A DNA stretch of 64,000 nt, taken from assembly GCA_028551475.1 (NCBI GenBank), contig CM052360.1:5754501-5818500 (forward strand), given 5' to 3'. The position numbers were made by a program, and so were the translations under genes. Below, piece after piece: positions 25,844-37,581 of the stretch. How positions within the stretch are numbered: the first letter of the stretch is position 1; every line of letters starts with the position of its first letter. This DNA is from Casuarina equisetifolia. Taxonomy: Eukaryota > Streptophyta > Magnoliopsida > Fagales > Casuarinaceae. Under the pieces are notes generated by a model. The model was not told the origin of the DNA. It saw only the letters and a list, made by a program, of their open reading frames with translations, and made no database searches.

Positions 25844-26988
25844 ATGAAGAAGTCTTTTAGTTTCCTAGCTCTACCAAAGCCAGGCATTACTGGTGGCATA
25901 CAGCGAGTGATCAGAAGCATCAAAAGCTTCTCTCAACTCTTTGGTTAGTATGATTACTTGTTCAATGCTTACTACCTGCATCCTCACATGGTCTTCTTTC
26001 CCGAAAAACAGATGCTTAAAAATATTGACTAACCTGCTGGGGTACATTGGGATTGAGAAATAAATCATTGAATACTTACTGAAGACCAAAGCAACTTGTT
26101 CATAAAAATATCGCAATTGAAAAATGAAGGTAGTTGGTTCAGGAGAAAGGTTGGAATCTTGATTAGGGGGTGGGACGTCGCTGCAGCAGTCTAACTTAAT
26201 ATTTGTTCTGTCTATGGACGTGGGGGGACAGGGAAGCTGGGGTAGTTGGGTAGCCGACCTTTCATTTTCTGCGTATGTAATCCATTGACAAGATAAGATT
26301 CAACGCTGCGACAACCAAGGGCATAGCAACCTCAGAAAGAAGGAAGCATAAGTGGGCGTTTCTCTTGTTTAGGATATGCTTACAAACTCTTGAATCTTCA
26401 AACTTCTGAACCTTCGGTGCTGCACATGGAGTAACAGTTTCTAAAATTTGATGTTCTGACACTGCATGAACTGATCTAGCCAGCTTATAGTTCAGCCATG
26501 GTTGTTGCTAAATTTCTATATACCCTAGATTAGTTTTATTCTCCTTGGATAACATGAAATGATTTTTCTTGTGCTTGATTCAGTCATGTTCCGCTTTCTT
26601 TTTTCCCTGTTACCGTCCAAAATCAATTTCTTATTTTAGAAGCGGTGGGATTTTTGGTAATTTTTGTTTTGAGTTGAATTGCTTGCAACTTACTTCCTTC
26701 CATGTAATCAACGTCTCCCTCTTCTATGAAAATACAGTTTACAAAGAAGAGATTGAAGAAGTGGAAAAGGAAATAGAAATTGGGTATCCAACAGACGTGA
26801 AGCATCTCACGCATATAGGATTGGATGGGTCTACGACTACCAACCCTGTAAAGGGTTGGGAAAATCTCAAAGCTCCTGAAATACTTTCTTTCCCATCAAT
26901 TTCCTTAAGGCAGTTCGAGCTCGCCATGGCAGCGCAGACGCAGGAAGCTCCCGATGGTGATCCCTCAAGGTTTAGTTACAATGATTAA
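25844..26988 (+). CDS. ROP-interactive CRIB motif protein (RIC)
   Basis: Small effector that binds GTP-loaded ROP/RAC GTPases in plants, linking them to the cytoskeleton or membrane traffic. Two exons, 25844-25943 and 26738-26988, join through a split Val codon to about 116 residues. The CRIB motif IGYPTDVKHLTHIG sits at about residues 45-58, directly after an acidic helix (EEIEEVEKEIE). It is followed by the plant RIC hallmark GWENLKAPEIL. The N-terminus (MKKSFSFLALPKPG, then basic IRSIKS) is short and basic, fitting membrane or partner contact. Length and motif order resemble RIC10/RIC11-type members; the exact paralogue is not settled. The intron of about 0.8 kb falls just before the acidic helix. 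Confidence 0.85.
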
Positions 26989-28317
26989 GATCATCATGGT
27001 GATGAACCTTGTCCTTTAAGGATAGGCATACACCTAATGATTTGGTTAGGTAGGTGTTGAAGACAGGGTCTATTGATTGAAGACTCGTGGCGATGGCGTG
27101 ACCTTTATTTGTGCACAGCTTAAAAATCACATGGGAACATTTCTGTTCGTGTTGTTCAATTCTTTCCAACAGCTAGGAAGTGATGATGAGATTGAATCTG
27201 TAGAGATTTGTGACTGATTAAATTTTTCTTCTGATTGTTCTGGGTTTTTACCTTTTTTGTGTTCTGAGAAAAATTCCATGAATTCACTTCAAAGAGATAT
27301 TATTTTTTTCCCTTTAAACAACTGCAGAATCTTCATTATCTTCCCCTGCAAACTGTATTAACCATCGAATGTGTGAATCTTACAACAGAGACAGTTTTTA
27401 AGTAACCCTCCGCCATTTTAGACATCTAAGGAATACTCTGTAAGGTTATTCAAGATGGGTTAAACCATTACCACCGAAGTTATCATAAACTGGATCGACA
27501 TCATGCTATTCTCAAAGACAAATCTTTGGAGCAACTACAGTGAAGTGGGGGATGTTGAGAAGGGAAAAAAAAGAAGAGGATTTGGATTTTAGGATGAAAG
27601 TTCCATCTTTTCGCAAATGGGAAACTCTGAAACCATCTTTGACTCTGTATCTAATCAAATACAGCTCAATTGAGATCAGATTGCAGAACGGTGATTGAGA
27701 AAATAAAAAATGAAGGAAAGATTACGTCTTGTGAATGAAAGAACAAATTCAACAGAAGAAATTGCAGTAACCTGCATAAAGAAGCCCAGAAGCGATAATA
27801 ATCAACGAAAAACAAAGCCTAGAAAACTTGAAAAAAATCTGGGGAACAGGAGCGTATAATTGTGGGCACCATAGCGAGCCAAGAGCCGACAGGGGGCCCC
27901 TAAGGACTACAACACTGGCTTTCTGAGATGCCCTGTTTCTATCAGATCCTCCATTAGAAGAGACAAAGCTTTCCGAGGTCCACGCTAACGCATAAGTACT
28001 TCGGCGGCTTCTCTTGGAGGACCTTCGTTTAGGGCTTCGTTCGCCCTGCAAATGCAATTTATAGCGACAGAGTGATGGGCGTTTAGATTTACCTTTCCTT
28101 TTTCAATTTGTTTTTAAACTCCTACTCCGTTTGGGTCTGGCCCATTAGGAAGCTTCGATGTATCTCGCAAGCCCAAAGATTCTTAACCCGAGTAGAACTT
28201 ACTTCGGAACAGCTAGGGTTTGTCTTCTCTAAATCCCTCGCACGTTCTTTCGTTCTGTAGCTTTGTTCTACTCCTCCTGGGTGCGCAGAGGGACAGGCAG
28301 AGGTAGCAACCATAATC
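26989..28317. other. Intergenic with unassigned minus-strand frame
   Basis: The left part is the presumed 3' UTR of the RIC gene; the right 250 bp is the promoter and 5' UTR of eIF3h. In between, a 102-codon minus-strand frame (27749-28057) is listed separately. Nothing else recognised. Confidence 0.5.
27749..28057 (-). CDS. Hypothetical 102-residue protein, divergent from eIF3h
   Basis: An ATG-started frame with a basic, S/R-rich N-terminus (SPKRRSSKRSRR) and one hydrophobic C-terminal segment (LCFSLIIIASGLLYAGY). Its start is about 260 bp from the eIF3h ATG in divergent orientation, so it would use the same promoter area. I do not recognise the protein, and no splice partner was found. It may be a small tail-anchored protein, the first exon of a non-coding transcript, or chance. 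Confidence 0.25.
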   Translation of the reverse strand: MHLQGERSPKRRSSKRSRRSTYALAWTSESFVSSNGGSDRNRASQKASVVVLRGPLSALGSLWCPQLYAPVPQIFFKFSRLCFSLIIIASGLLYAGYCNFFC

Positions 28318-31300
28318 ATGGCGAATTCAGCGGCAAGGTCTTTCCTCCAAGTGGCGGCAACCGAGGAGGTTGCTTCCCCTCTACGGGTTGTTCAGATGGA
28401 GGGTCTGGTAATGCAATTACGATCGCTTTTTATGAGAGGATTAATATAACTCAGTTATGCCTTTTATTAGAATTGCTGGGGCTTATACTGTATTGCATTG
28501 AAAAACCCAACAGGTTATCTTAAAGATAATCAAACACTGCAAGGAATTCTCACCCGCTCTCGTCACTGGCCAACTTCTTGGGCTCGATGTGGGCAGCGTT
28601 CTTGAAGTTACCAACTGTTTCCCCTTTCCGGTACGGTACCATTAGCCCCTTTTCCGATTCAATCCTATATCTCCCTTGCTGTGCCGATGCTTTTATACCT
28701 ATCTAGTTTCTATATTAAATTTCAGATTCGGGAAGAGGATGAAGAAAACGAAGCCGATGGTGCTAATTACCAGCTTGAAATGATGAAATGCTTGAGGGAG
28801 GTTAATGTTGATAACAACACTGTTGGATGGTATGTTTTCTTTTGCTGTATTTGGTTTGGGTGTACCAGTAGATAATGTGTGTGGAATGGAGGTATTGGAT
28901 TGTTTTGTGCCCTTATAGAATCCTTCACTCCCTGAGGTCTATCCAATTTTGCAGGTACCAATCAACATTGTTAGGTTCTTTTCAGACAGTGGAATTGATC
29001 GAGACCTTCATGAATTACCAGGTAATGGTTGTGCAGAACTCTTCTATGATACGTATAATGTTAATGAAATTGGTTGGAACATAACAATCTTGGATAATGG
29101 GGATATGATAGCTGGATATTGGGATGGTATTTTCTATAAATTCTGAAATAAGCGGCTGAAACCTTTACCATCAGAACAGCATATGAGATTTGGCATTTTT
29201 CCTGTTGCTTTTAAAATCTGCAGTTTGTGGAAACTTAATAATGCGGATACTCTCCACAATATTTACTCAGAGAAGAAAGTCGTATCAGACAGGAAATTCT
29301 TCTTGTACTCTATTTACTAGATACACAAACGCACATATGTTGGATGAGGACCTTTGACATGCTTTTTTGTCTTTTCCATGTCTTGGTTTTGAAGTTAGTC
29401 ATAGTTGTGGGGAACCTTAAGACATGTGCCATGTTACATGGACTTGGGTATTCTTTATGGTCATTCCATGTTTTTCTGTTTGCAAGTGGGATGCTCCTAG
29501 CATTCATCTTATAGAGTATTGAGGTTCAGAGTATTTTGGAAAGTGGCCACACGTATGATATATGTTAGTCTCCTCTACCCGTCACTGATTATTTGGATTT
29601 GCTTTGCTTGTATTCTATCTCTATCTTCAGTCTTATATTGACTTTCCGTTGAAAAGTTGTGGATACAAATCTATTGATTGTGGTTTTGGGTTGGGAACTC
29701 TCATCTATACTTCTTTCTCCAAGTATGATGTTGTAGACCATATTCCTTATGATCTTTCTTTCATCTCTTTCTGCAATTGTATCTTTCATGACAAACGGTT
29801 CTTATTAAAAAGTTAAAACATGGTTTGCAGGAGAATATTAGACGCTGTGTGTGCATTATCTATGATCCATCAAGGTCCAGTCAAGGTGTCTTGGCACTGA
29901 AGGCCTTGAAGCTTTCTGATTCATTCATGGAGCTTTACCGCAATAACAGTTTCACAGGAGAGAAGTATGGATTTTTCACTTTTGTGGAGAATTAAGTGAA
30001 ATTAAGTTTTAGATCAAATTTTCATTTCTTATCTCTTTTTGCATCATAGGTTAAGAGAGAAGAACTTGTCGTGGGTGGACATATTTGAGGAAATTCCTGT
30101 AAGTTTCTTGCAATAATGGGATTTGGTGCTTCGAATTTCTTGTTAATACTAATGCCTTCACTTTTTTTGTGCATAATATATGGAAATTAACTTGATGACT
30201 TTAATCTTATGCTTTGAGATTATTCCAGTTTGCTGACCTGATAATTAGCTAACAATGTAGTGGCAGGAATTTTAAATCACAAATAGACTCCAATTTATAG
30301 TTGAAAAGGGCCAGAGCATTTCCTTGTAGGCAGCTAGTATTTATCGTAGTAACTTTTGTATTGTTGCCAATGGAATAATCGATTGGACCTGCCAGATTTG
30401 TTTCCTTGGTTTGTAACGGACTTTTGAAGTGTAACGATATCTGAGGCTTCTGCATTGCTCTTTTATGGAATGGTTGATGAACTTGGGATAATACTTTTTC
30501 TGGATGGGTTATTTGTAAACTATTCGGATGTAGACTTTGGTTTCCATTTCATGTTGATACTTATGATGCTGCTTGCTCTACAGATCAAAGTTTCAAATTC
30601 TGCCCTTATCAGTGCCTTTATGACAGAGCTGGAGGGTGATACACCAGTAGGCCAGGTAACATATGGTCTTTCTCTGAAAGTTTTTTGAGTACTAGAAAAG
30701 CTCCCCCACTTATAATTTTATTCTTGTTGCACATTTAGTGTGATTATGATCGTCTACAATTATCTACCAACCCATTTATGGAGAGGAATATGGAGTTTTT
30801 GATTGAATGCATGGATGATTTGTCAATGGAGCAGCAAAAGGTCTTGTTTTCTTGTCCCCAAATTTCTGTCGTTATGGTTTGTGGTATGCTTATCCTGACA
30901 TATGGTCTCTTCCAGTTCCAATTCTATTACAGGAGCTTGTCACGCCAACAAGCCCAGCAACAAGCATGGCTTCAGAAGAGAAGGTATCATCTTTGTCACA
31001 TATTGTACATAACAACACTTATTCTACTATGATATTCAAGTGCCATGGTTTTTGGGGTTCCTTAGGTGGGAAGATCTCTGTGTTGGTCCAATTTATGGTA
31101 GTATATGATGATAAAAACTTCTAGTATGTACGTGAAGTTTTTAATGCCATTTAATTGATTTCGCCCAAGGTTCCATGCTTTTTCCTACAGATGCCTAACC
31201 TTATAATTAGAAATTAATACACGTGATGCTGCTACTATTATCAATTTATAAAATGGTAATTTAAATAAAATAAAGAAAAAGGAAAGAGAATAAAGGAAAA

Positions 31301-32773
31301 AATGAAGCTGTGAGCATGTTGACCACTAAATTCCTTAGTGTTAGGCCTAGACTTTTTATGGGTTTTGTCAAATCTTTAAACTTCAAATAAAGTTTGTGGT
31401 TGCTTTTGTATCTTAGAAAATTGCCAGTCCGAAGTTTGTTTGCTGATTTTTGGTAGGATTTGAGATAAAATGAAGAACGAAGTTTTTGCAAGCTCATATG
31501 ATGCTTGATACGATGTGTTTTAGTATTGTAATTTATTAAATGAGTTTGGAACACTATTAGGAATTTCTGAACCTTTTTTTTTTTAATTTATTCAAGTAAA
31601 TTTGGGGAAGTAGATGCTGTGTGATTATCCTAATTTTGTTGAGCATGTCATAATTACTAATCAAACTCGTGTGTTTGTTGTAATACTTTGTGTGACAAGC
31701 CCCACACCATGTAAAGTTGCACAAGGTACAGCAGAAACTGTACATATTTGATTCTGTTTTCTTTTACAGGGCTGAGAATGCAGCACGCAAAGTAGCTGGA
31801 GAAGAGCCTTTACCAGAGGAGGATCCTTCAAATCCCGTCTTTAAGCCAGTCCCTGAGCCATCACGGTTGGACAGCTTTTTAATAACAAATCAAATTGCCA
31901 ACTACTGCAACCAAATTAATGGGTATGTTCTTAATCATGTAGAGTGCTTCCTTAAAGTAGACTTGGGCATTTTTTCTGTCACGGTTTCTGCTTTTCCAAT
32001 CTAAATTATTAGCTGCATAGAATACACTAGTACTTGCTTCAAACTGTTGGCTCGTACTTGCTTCAAACTATTGGCTCGTGTTAATGGGGAGAACTTTTTG
32101 GTCATTACATGTGACTTACATACTTCTTAACTGAAGTAGAACTTGTAGCGGTTTCCCCATGAACTTGTGCTAGTTTCATTGTAAGAACCCGTGATGGGTT
32201 CAAATTCCCACGGTGTCTCTTATTATGAACTTGGCCCCTCCCCCATCTGCTCCTGTTTTGTGCTGACACTATTTTCAAAATATGTAATGAAGGTTTTTCA
32301 AGTGGTATCTTTATCTATTTGTGATAGGTCATTATGTTAATCTGCTAGCGTCAATGTGCATTTTGCGAAGTACTCATGATTCTGAATGGATTGATTACTA
32401 TGACTTTAAGTATAGTCTTTGTTTGTGCTGCATGGTCTGAGCTAGTTATTTGTTTTTGTTAGTAATTGATTTTCCCTGATTCAAAAGGAGTGAATTTGAA
32501 TCAAGTCGTACTCCTGTTTTATGTGGACTCTGATTACAATACCAAAAATTAAGAATCATGAGGCCCCGATGTCTTGTTTTACTTTTCGTTTTGGCCCTCT
32601 TTTATCTGTTTACAGTTTTCTGTCGTTATCTCTGTCCTGGGCGATGCTGGCTATTCTAGTGACAATTGGTTGTGGCTTCTGTCAATCCCTTATCTGTGGA
32701 CTCACCATTTTGCAGGGTTGCGGGGCAGAACTTCAGTAGATTGTATTTGACGAAGGCTTTGCAAGACGGTTGA
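28318..32773 (+). CDS. EIF3H: Translation initiation factor eIF3 subunit h
   Basis: MPN-domain subunit of eIF3. In Arabidopsis the orthologue (TIF3H1) is needed for re-initiation after upstream ORFs. Eleven exons: 28318-28407, 28514-28630, 28726-28829, 28955-29021, 29831-29964, 30050-30098, 30584-30655, 30739-30840, 30916-30983, 31770-31922, 32716-32773. They join without phase conflict to 337 residues, the same length I recall for Arabidopsis. The MPN domain spans about residues 25-160 ([36 protein letters not shown]). It lacks the JAMM metal ligands HxH...D, as expected for a non-catalytic MPN- subunit. A Q-rich coiled stretch ([15 protein letters not shown]) and the conserved C-terminus ([18 protein letters not shown]) follow. 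The start is set by the usual [13 protein letters not shown] beginning. Confidence 0.96.
32033..32088. repeat. Short tandem duplication in eIF3h last intron
   Basis: A unit of about 28 bp (TACTTGCTTCAAACT...GGCTCG) occurs twice in a row with one mismatch, inside the intron between exons 10 and 11. Confidence 0.75.
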
Positions 32774-34464
32774 TGCACTGTAGCCCTTGATGTACACTTG
32801 GAACTTGTGAACTTTTTGAAATATTCATCTAATGCGGAGCAAAATCTTTGGTCCTTGGGAATCTTCTGGAGGTGAAATGGAGTGGAATTGTATTTTTGAC
32901 TCTAGAATCATTTCTTAATAGTATAATTATTTAGCAACTTTCACCTTGGGGAAAATGACTCGATTTATTGTTTTCCTGTGCCCTGGTTGGTTGGTTGGTT
33001 GGTTTAATTCTATCCGGGTGACTTTCGTACTTGATTTGTTTTGGGCCACTGTCCTCTGCCTTTACTGTTGGATTGACTACAGGGCACGTTATCGCTGCCT
33101 AAACTGCCATGTAGAAGACGTCCCTGTGCTTGTGTCGTCTTCCCACAGTTTAAAATAATTTGACTCTATCGATAGTTGCAAAATGTACCTAGAATTTGAA
33201 GCAGGCAGGGCTTGGAATTCCATTTAGATAACCTACATTCGATAGGCGCTCACAAGGATTTCCAGATTAGCATGTATGTTTTGATTTCACGGTTTTTCTT
33301 TACAACCATAGAAGATAACGATGTTGGCTTCTGCTGCTTTAAGTTAGAACAAAACTTGTGTTCTACGTGTGAATAATAATTAAACTCCTAAAGAGAGTTT
33401 CATCCAAGCACAAGTTTTCTTGATTGGGGAGAGGAGGTTGTGGTGGTGCCGCGGTTGGCAAATTAGGAAAGTGGGGTTTGATATCTCTCTGACAAGCTGT
33501 ACAATATCGAATAGCATCTCATTAAACAACAATTTTGATTCGGCCGGAATCTGAGATCCTGATGATAATAAATCACTCAAATCGAAGGTTTTGGAATATA
33601 TTAATACCTACTCGATTTTCCTTCTTCATCGTAATGGTACAATAATGCTGGAGAGGAGGTAAAGAATAAGCTCTGCCACCCAGCACAAGGATTTCTCATA
33701 CTTCATGGTCTGTAAATCACAGCGAAATAGACTTCCAGATGTGTGGGCTACCATTTCCGGTAATACGACAGCGATGGGCACCCCCAACGTAGGAAGTTCA
33801 CGGATGGAGTTTGATTTTTGAGTGCGAGCACGTGAACTCTTTTTGAACCGTGGCCATTGTGCATTTGCTGTCCAATTCGTCTTCTTAGGTTCTACAAAAG
33901 CAGACATACATGCACGTGAACTCAATTATCTCACCTAGAGCTGACCATTTAGTGTTTGGTGCTCTATATTCCGTGACTTAACAGTGCCTCAAGCCCACTT
34001 GAGAGTTTAGTTTGTCTGTAAATATCCAATCTTTACTCAATGTTTCTTGATTTCAACTAGCTTTTCCTTCAGAATTAGAAATAAGCAAAGGGGTTTGAGG
34101 ATGAAATGAGACAAGTTTGTATAATTTATCCTGAAACTAGGTGTGGCACGTAGTTGATTCATTCATTATTTGTTTCCGAAATGCTTCTGAGGTGGTGAAC
34201 ATTCGCATTCACTTGGCCGTCATGTGAAAAAATCCGTGCGAGTTTGGAAATGAATAACAATCATTCAACCAAATAATTGACATTCAATCCCATCACGGTG
34301 GAGCTTGTACCTAAGAACATTAACTGGAAGTAAATGCCAATAACTCGTAGAACATTCTCATTAATCAAAAGAAAGAGAAATAGGAAAGACTTTCATAAAC
34401 GATGAGCAAATCTATTTGCTGTTCAAGCAAGTCAAGAGTAGTCGCAATGCTTGAAGGCGTGCAA
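32774..34464. other. Convergent intergenic region eIF3h / LRR-RLK
   Basis: 3' UTRs of two convergent genes plus unassigned DNA. The 99-codon minus frame at 33626-33925 and shorter ones show no motif. A (GGTT)n run of about 16 bp lies near 32985. Confidence 0.5.
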
Positions 34465-37400
34465 TCAGTATACTGCCCTTCTCTCTTGAACTGGGGTCCT
34501 AATGATCTCCAGTATCTGCACCACTTCTGCCATTGAAGGCCTGCTGGAAGGGATCTGAGAGGTGCAAACCAGGGCCAACTTGAGAACCGGCAACACCTCA
34601 TCCTCCGGGTACTCGCTCATGCTTGGATCAATACAATCGAACACATTCCCTTCCTCGAGTGAAAACTTCACGTGTTGGCTCAATATCACAATGTTGTCTT
34701 CTCCATATTCCACAGGCCTTCTACCCGTCACAAGCTCCAGGACCATCACGCCAAAGCCAAAAATATCACATTTTTCACTAACCCTTAAGTTGTGGCATGC
34801 TAGTTCTGGTGCCACATAGCCCAATGCACTCTGAAATCTGCTACTTGCAATGTGCCCGTCGAGCTTTGTTAGAAGCCTTGCCAGTCCGAAATCTGATATC
34901 TTTGGGTTCAGATTCTCATCAAGCAAGATGTTGCTGGGTTTTATGCTGTAGTGAATGATCGGTGGACGGAAAGAATGATGCAAGTGGGCAAGTCCCTTTG
35001 CCGTTCCGAGAAGGATTTTGAATCTGTTGGCCCAAGAAAGCGGTGGGACAGAAGGAAGCCTTTCATGAAGCTTGGCTTGTAGGCTGCCATTGGGTGCATA
35101 CTCGGTTACCAGGAGCTGAGTCTGAGGCGTCCAATAGTATCCTTCCAATGCTATCAGATTTGGGTGCTTTGCTTTAGCCAAGATTCTGACTTCCCTCTCA
35201 AAGTCCTCAGGATGCGGGGTGATATTTGATGTAGCAAGCTTTTTAATAGCTACCGTAGTTCCCTGTGCTCCCAACGAAACCTTGAAGACTGTTCCAAAGA
35301 CTCCTTCACCAATCTCAGAAGCCTTGTTAAGAAGGAACTCAGGATTGTCAATGCAATCCAGGGACGACCTAGAATCAAACAAAACGAGCTTGCCTGTGGC
35401 TATATTTCCTGATCGTGAAGAGCCTGAGCACATGCTTTCCATGGCGTTGTCCACATACGTTAGCCTCCTCCGAGCCGACGCGTTGTAAACAGCGATGACA
35501 ATAACTCCTAATACGATTATTATCACTGCAGAAATAGCTACAATAGCAGAAGCACTTAGGAACTTTTGGTGAACGACTTCTGTGGAACTGGGAGACTTGT
35601 GTCTTTGGTTGGGATCGCCCATTTGATTCATGTAGGCATTAGGGTCAAGCACTAGAGGTTTTGGAACATCCATCTTGCATGGTCCCTTCAACAAGGGTGA
35701 ACAAATACCCAAGTTTCCCTGCAAGCAACTTTGATCCAGGCTCTGAAATACACCCCCAGCAGGAAGCCTGCCCGTGAGCCTGTTATACGATACATTTACA
35801 GCAAGAAGATCTTCTAATCTCCCAAGTTCTTGGGGTATCTCCCCCTTCAGCCCATTGAACTCCAGCTTTAAAATCTTCAACCATTTTAACTTGGAGATAG
35901 ACCTGGGAATCGGACCGCTCAAATTGTTGTGGGACAAGCTCCTGCATAACAATAATCAGAATCAGAATTGGCACATAACAATTGCGCTTAACATGCAGAA
36001 ACTAGACTTCAAAAACTATGAAACTTACAGTAAGTAGAGAGATGTACAGTTCCCAATCTCTTTAGGAATTGAGCCCATTAGTGCATTTCCATCAAGTTGC
36101 AGAATTCTCAAACTTCCTGAATCGCACACGTCCCTTGGGATCGGACCCCGGAAAGCGTTGTTACGAAGATCTAGGACGGTTAAGTTCTGAAAGAAGCCGA
36201 GCTCTGGGGGCACCCTCGACTGGAGATTGTTCCATGATAGATTCAAGTATCTCAAGTTGGAGAAAAGACCCATTTCGGCTGGAATACTTCCATTGAGATT
36301 GTTCCTCGACAGATCCAATATGCGGAGAGATTCGAAGAGCCTACTTGAACCACGAGGGATCGAGCCGACCAGTCCGTTGTTCGAAAAGTCTACTTCCACC
36401 AATCCCAGATCGAACAGACTCTCCGGTATGCTTCCGTGGAAGTTGTTGCCTGTCAACCTGATAACAGATAACTCCGGACAGTAAACCAGTGACGTTGGGA
36501 TGATTCCGGTGAAGTTGTTACTAGACAGACCTAGGAAGCTCAGTGACTTTAGGTCACCGATTGATGATGGAAGGCTTCCTGTGAAAGCATTGCTTGAGAA
36601 GTTTATGTATTCCAGACTGCTCATGTTACCAATCCACCGAGGGAACTCACCTGTTAACATGTTATTCGATCCACCGAAAAAGGTCAAAGAATTTAGCCTT
36701 TGCAGTGATTCCGGCAGTTCTCCGGTGAAATAGTTATTTCCGAAGTCCAACCTAAGCAGGTGCGGGCATAGACCTGCATCGGCCGGTAGCAGTCCTGAGA
36801 AGTGATTACCCTGCAGTAGGAGCTCCTTCAAGTTATGCACCGCTGATATCCCCTCTGGTACTGACCCAGAGAGAGTATTGTAGGAAAGGTCCAAAGTTCG
36901 AAGCCTTTTCAGCGACCAAATCCCGGAAGCGAAGTCCGGGACACCGGAGAAACGGTTGTTGGAGAGATTGAGGCTATTCAAAGAGAAGCACCTAGACAGC
37001 GTACTGGGAACCGGCCCTTCGAGCCTATTCCCCCCTAACGAGAGAGACCGGAGGGACGCACAGTCTTGAAACAGATTATCTGGCAGTGGACCGGAGAATG
37101 AATTCTCCGAAAGATCAAGAAATTTAATGGTACTCATATTCACAAGAGAAACTGCGATCCTACCCGAAAGGCTGTTATGACTAAGATTAAGCCTTTCGAG
37201 ACCAGAAGCGAGTGCAAGCTGAGGATCAACATCACCAGAAAAATTGTTACGTGAAAGTGAGAGTACCTTCAAGTGCTGCAACTTCTCCAGCCCTCTCCCA
37301 ATTCTCCCCGTCAATCCCAAGCCATCAAGCCAGACCTCGGAAACTCGGCCGGACACCGGACTGCAACGAACGTTCTTCCAAGAGCATGGGGAATCATCGT

Positions 37401-37581
37401 CGTCGTTCCAGGAGGCGAGAGTTGCAGAAGGGTCATGAAGGTCTGATTTGAAAACAATGAGGCCCAGAACATCGTCGTTGAGCTGGATAGGGCCGGCGTC
37501 ACCCTCGTACCCCATGCAATCACGCAAGGAAGCAACTGAAAGCAGTACATACAGAACCCACCCGAGGAAACCCATCATCAT
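34465..37581 (-). CDS. LRR receptor-like protein kinase, probably inactive
   Basis: Plasma-membrane receptor-like kinase of the group that includes Arabidopsis At3g28040 (LRR-VII/PXC2-like). Two exons, 37581-36029 and 35941-34465, join through a split Leu codon to about 1009 residues. The product has a signal peptide (hydrophobic residues about 4-20), an LRRNT region with a Cys pair (PCSWKNVRC), about 20 leucine-rich repeats (LxxLDLSxNxxSGxIP type) and an ectodomain end with Cys pairs. A single membrane span at about residues 648-670 (IVAISAVIIIVLGVIVIAVY) leads to the kinase domain. The G-loop GEGVFG (729-734), VAIK Lys751 and DFG Asp868 are kept, but the catalytic HRD loop reads HYS (848-850), so the catalytic Asp is missing. 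By family knowledge this predicts a pseudokinase or scaffold receptor. The start is the first of three Met codons. Confidence 0.93.

Noticed and set aside
32185-32215. tRNA-like B-box string (GGGTTCAAATTCCCA), possible SINE
   Set aside because: No matching A box, no poly-A or T tail and no target duplication found; the match may be chance.
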